Source: Cognatiluteimonas lumbrici
GTDB taxonomy: Bacteria > Pseudomonadota > Gammaproteobacteria > Xanthomonadales > Xanthomonadaceae
Direction of reading: 5' to 3'
Assembly: GCF_006476065.1 (NCBI RefSeq)
Contig: NZ_ML636798.1
Span: 372,001 to 436,000, forward strand
DNA length: 64,000 nt
Part shown: in pieces, positions 61,473-64,000 of the stretch
Layout of the letters: every line of letters begins with the position of its first letter
Position numbering within the stretch: the first letter of the stretch is position 1
The notes under the pieces: model-generated
Database searches by the model: none
What the model was told of the DNA's origin: nothing
The model's input: the letters and a program-made list of their open reading frames with translations, nothing else
Translations under genes and position numbers: made by a program

Positions 61473-62087
61473 ATGCACCCGTTCGTCTTCGCCCTCGACC
61501 TGCTCGGCACCTTCGCCTTCGCGCTGAGCGGCGCGACCCTGGGGGTGCGCAAGCACTTCGACCTGTTCGGGGTGCTGGTGATCTCGTTCGCGGCCGCGGT
61601 CTCCGGCGGCATCGCCCGCGACCTGATGCTCGGCGCGACCCCGCCGGTGGCGGTGGCGAGCTGGCCCTACCTGGCGGTGAGCTGCATGGCCGGGCTGATC
61701 GGTTTCTACAACGGGCCGACGGTCGAGCGCCTGCGCAACCCGGTGCAGCTGTTCGATGCGATCGGCCTCGGGCTGTTCGCGGTCACCGGCGCCTCCAAGG
61801 CGCTGGCCTGGGGCCTGGAGCCGGTGGGCGCGGTGCTGCTGGGCATGTTCACCGGCATCGGCGGCGGCATCGCGCGCGACATCATCGCCAACCGCATCCC
61901 GGTGGTGTTCCAGGCCGACCTGTACGCGGTGGCGGCGCTGGCCGGCGCAGTGGTGGTGGTGGGCGGGCGCTCGCTGGGGCTGCCGCCCGGACCGCTGCTG
62001 GTGGGCGGCGCCGCGCTGGTGATCTTCCTGCGGCTGATGGCGTTGCGCCGTGGCTGGCAGCTCCCCGTGGCGCGGCCCAGGGACTGA
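61473..62087 (+). CDS. TRIC/YicG family membrane protein (UPF0126)
   Basis: The 204-aa protein has two repeats of three transmembrane helices. Each begins with a conserved pattern: LLGTFAFALSGATLGVRKHF with SGGIARDLML, and AIGLGLFAVTGASKAL with GGGIARDIIA. This is the prokaryotic trimeric intracellular cation channel family. It starts 12 nt after the cyclase gene and precedes the HD-like gene by 5 nt, so the three may share an mRNA. Confidence 0.85.
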   Translation: MHPFVFALDLLGTFAFALSGATLGVRKHFDLFGVLVISFAAAVSGGIARDLMLGATPPVAVASWPYLAVSCMAGLIGFYNGPTVERLRNPVQLFDAIGLGLFAVTGASKALAWGLEPVGAVLLGMFTGIGGGIARDIIANRIPVVFQADLYAVAALAGAVVVVGGRSLGLPPGPLLVGGAALVIFLRLMALRRGWQLPVARPRD

Positions 62088-62092
62088 CGGGC

Positions 62093-62716
62093 GTGGGCCT
62101 GGAAGGCTTGCTGCTGGACCTGCCGCCCGGGCAACTGCAGGCACTGGAAGCCGCGCATGCGACGCCGCCGCGGGCGTACCACCACTTCGGGCACGTGCGC
62201 GAGGTGCTGCGGCACTACCGCGAGGTCGCCGACGGCCCCGGCTGGCGCCGTCCGTGCGAGGTGGCGCTGGCGGTGCTGTACCACGATGCCGTGTACGTGC
62301 CGGGGCGCAGCGACAACGAGGAGCGCTCGGCGCGGCTGGCGGTATCTGAAACGGAACGCTGGCTCGGCGCGGAGGCGCCGGACGTGGCGCGGGTAGCGGA
62401 GCTGATCCGCCTGACCGCGCGGCACGGCAGCCATGCGCCGGGCGATTTCGACGGCGGGGACGCCGACGACACCCGGCATTTCCTCGACTGCGACATGGCG
62501 ATCCTGGGTGCCCCCGAGGCGGCGTTCGACGCCTACGACGCGGCGATCGCGGAGGAATACCGGGGCGTGGTCCCCGGATGGATCTACCGGCGCAAGCGCC
62601 GGCAGTTCCTGGCGTCGCTGCTCGATCGCGAACGGATCTTCCTCAGCGACTTCTTCCATCTCCGGCTGGAGGCCCGCGCCCGCGCGAACCTCCGCCGGAC
62701 CCTCTCCCTCGACTAG
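62093..62716 (+). CDS. HD-domain-like predicted metal-dependent protein
   Basis: The 207-aa protein shows YHHFGHVREVLRHYRE near residue 28 and VLYHDAVYVPGRSDNEERSA, followed by CDMAILGA, as in predicted HD-superfamily phosphohydrolases of the COG4339 type. GTG 62093 is the start. Substrate unknown. Its TAG stop shares CTAG with the convergent Arg-rich protein gene. Confidence 0.75.
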   Translation: MGLEGLLLDLPPGQLQALEAAHATPPRAYHHFGHVREVLRHYREVADGPGWRRPCEVALAVLYHDAVYVPGRSDNEERSARLAVSETERWLGAEAPDVARVAELIRLTARHGSHAPGDFDGGDADDTRHFLDCDMAILGAPEAAFDAYDAAIAEEYRGVVPGWIYRRKRRQFLASLLDRERIFLSDFFHLRLEARARANLRRTLSLD

Positions 62717-63519
62717 CCCAGGCGCTGCAGGCCGAGGATCGCCTCGAGCACCGCCTGGATGATGATCGCCTCGCCGTTCACGTAGCTGCCGTAGCGGCCG
62801 CGGCCGTAGAAACCGTCCTCGTAGCCGCGCTGGAAGCCCTGGCGGAAGTAGTGCGCGTAGTCGGCGCGGCTGACGTAGCGGCCGCCGAAGCCATGGCTGC
62901 CGTCGATCCAGATGCGCGAGCGGCGATGGTCGTAGCCCCAGCGGTCGTAGCGGTCGGAGCGGCCGGCGCGCAGGCCTTCCTGGTAGCCGCGCTGCACCGC
63001 GGCGCGCAGCACGTCGGCACCGTAGTGGCTGGTGCTGTACCAGCGCCCGCCGTAGTTGTAGCGGTACGACGTGCCGGGGCTGTAGTGGCGGCTGTAGTAG
63101 TAGGCGCGGCGCTGCGCTGCCTGGCGGGCCTGTTCGGCGCGCAGGCGCTGCTGGTAGGCACGCTGGCGGGCCTGGTGCTGCGCCCGGGCCTGCTGCTGCG
63201 AGCGGATGCGCTGCTGGTGGGCGCGCTGGCTGGCCTGCCGCTGGGCGATGCGGGCGCGGACCTGGCGGTTGTCCTGTCGCGCTTCGCGGCGGTCCTCGCG
63301 GCGTTCCTGCTTCGCCTCGCGGCGGTCCTCGCGCCGATCCTGCCTGGCCTCGCGGCGGCCCTCGCGGCGCTCCTGGCGCTGTTCCTTGCGGTCCTTGCGA
63401 TGCTCCTTCCGGTCCTTGTCGCGGGCGGCGGCCGGCTCGGCGGACACGCTGAAACCGGTGGCAAGCAGGGCGCCCAGCGCGAGTGCGGCGAGCAGTCGAT
63501 GACGGTGGAGAGTCTTCAT
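62713..63519 (-). CDS. Exported protein with a long Arg/Glu-rich disordered tract
   Basis: The 268-aa product has a signal peptide (ALALGALLATGFSVSA) and then about 110 residues of charged low complexity with repeats such as RREARQDRRED and QRAYQQRLRAEQARQ. The C-terminal 110 residues form a Tyr/Gly-rich domain with GYQEGLRAGRSDRYDRW and GFQRGYEDGFYGRGRYGS, which look like two copies of one unit (G-x-Q-x-G-x-x-x-G). Function unknown; a nucleic-acid or envelope binding role is only a guess. GAGG precedes the ATG. Confidence 0.65.
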   Translation of the reverse strand: MKTLHRHRLLAALALGALLATGFSVSAEPAAARDKDRKEHRKDRKEQRQERREGRREARQDRREDRREAKQERREDRREARQDNRQVRARIAQRQASQRAHQQRIRSQQQARAQHQARQRAYQQRLRAEQARQAAQRRAYYYSRHYSPGTSYRYNYGGRWYSTSHYGADVLRAAVQRGYQEGLRAGRSDRYDRWGYDHRRSRIWIDGSHGFGGRYVSRADYAHYFRQGFQRGYEDGFYGRGRYGSYVNGEAIIIQAVLEAILGLQRLG

Positions 63520-63701
63520 GGATACCTCGGTCGTGCGGGCAAGCCCCGTTGCTTGCTTCACGTGCACTACACGCCAGCGCGACTGAATCCTTTCTGACGT
63601 TTCCCGGATCCGTTCAGTTTGCGGTGCGGGAGCATTCGCACTTGCGCGCGATTCCCGCGTTCCGTATGACGTGCATTCATGTTCCAGCAAGGCCCTTGCC
63701 C

Positions 63702-64000
63702 ATGTCGCTCCGGCTCCTGACGTTCGCGTTCCTCCTTCCCGCCACGGCCTTCGCACAGCAGGCTCCACCGTCGGCGACGACGCTGGAATCCGGGTTGCCG
63801 CGCGCCCCGGAACAGAAGCAGGTGGTGTTCGAGCACGCCGACCTCGCGTTCAAGGTGGATCCTGCCCGCAAGTGGCTGCACGGCGATGCGTCGCTGACCT
63901 TCCGCGCGCTTGCGCCGCTGCAGCGGCTGGTGGTGGACCTCGACCGCAACTACGCGATCGAGGCGGTGGAGGTGGACGGCGTCGCCGTGCCCGACGGCGC
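63702..64000 (+). CDS. M1-family aminopeptidase, N-terminal part (cut by window edge)
   Basis: About 99 residues are visible: a signal peptide (LTFAFLLPATAFA) and the beginning of the N-terminal saddle domain (HADLAFKVDPARKWLHGDAS, PLQRLVVDLDRNYAIEAVEV). This matches exported M1 metallopeptidases of Xanthomonadaceae. The zinc motif HExxH lies beyond the window. The preceding 182-nt intergenic region separates it from the divergent Arg-rich gene; no clear promoter was found in it. Confidence 0.75.
   Translation, partial: MSLRLLTFAFLLPATAFAQQAPPSATTLESGLPRAPEQKQVVFEHADLAFKVDPARKWLHGDASLTFRALAPLQRLVVDLDRNYAIEAVEVDGVAVPDG

Noticed and set aside
58557-62144. 1195-codon minus-strand frame upstream of lplA
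   Set aside because: Only its last 260 codons are a real protein (LplA); the rest is antisense to the cyclase and TRIC genes and contains Arg/Gln/His-rich filler.

Overview
This is a G+C-rich 64 kb chromosomal window with the gene content and style of a Xanthomonadaceae (Lysobacter/Luteimonas-like) gammaproteobacterium. Pointers are the many secreted peptidases, Tat and lipoprotein signals, an IcmF mutase, xanthomonad-type repeats inside coding sequence, frequent leaderless-looking promoters, and dense packing with ATGA/TGATG start-stop overlaps. No rRNA, tRNA, CRISPR array, integrase or transposase was seen. Assignments rest on reading protein motifs by eye; no database search was run.

Layout. 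1-7772: branched-chain amino acid/acyl-CoA metabolism (isovaleryl-CoA dehydrogenase, leucine dehydrogenase and the fused mutase IcmF) with a sulfotransferase and a ChaN-like lipoprotein between them. IcmF carries two repeat-derived insertions. 7836-18497: a defence island of four tightly coupled genes with visibly lower G+C: a DUF4338 protein (DruA), a 930-aa protein, a 361-aa protein and an 1852-aa DEAH helicase with a DUF1998 end (DruE). This is a Druantia-like anti-phage system in which one long protein stands where type I has separate small subunits. 18766-26034: secreted amidohydrolase, sugar dehydrogenase, an MltB lytic transglycosylase with a META domain, an MFS exporter and a GNAT enzyme. 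25977-30332: DSD1-type PLP enzyme, two small genes around an FNR-type box, a DUF6151 protein, a small lipoprotein and a large secreted protein of unknown function. 30339-37924: FMN-binding protein, hybrid histidine kinase, a glutathione S-transferase pseudogene, M14 and S66 peptidases and SlyD. 37932-44305: a four-gene minus-strand operon of exported hydrolases. 44327-49661: second DUF6522 gene, ArsR/SRPBCC pair with its operator, a DUF4189-MORN gene broken by an amber codon, YjdM, UbiM-like hydroxylase, an M14-type peptidase and a GST. 49648-64000: DipZ, a SutA-like basic protein with a complete promoter and terminator, DUF4105/DUF2388 pair, a truncated YciI gene, peroxiredoxin, M28 peptidase, small Cys-tailed protein, lipoproteins, a two-piece lipoate-protein ligase, a diguanylate cyclase, a TRIC channel, an HD-like protein, an Arg-rich secreted protein and the start of an M1 aminopeptidase.

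How they work together. Three themes stand out: amino-acid and peptide scavenging (LeuDH, IVD, IcmF plus many exported peptidases); a mobile-looking Druantia-type defence operon; and a scattered putative FNR/DNR-type regulon marked by four near-identical TTGA-N6-TCAA boxes in front of small DUF6522 and CCGxC-tailed proteins and a UbiM-like gene, with constant spacing that predicts either leaderless mRNAs or mRNAs with leaders of about 35 nt.
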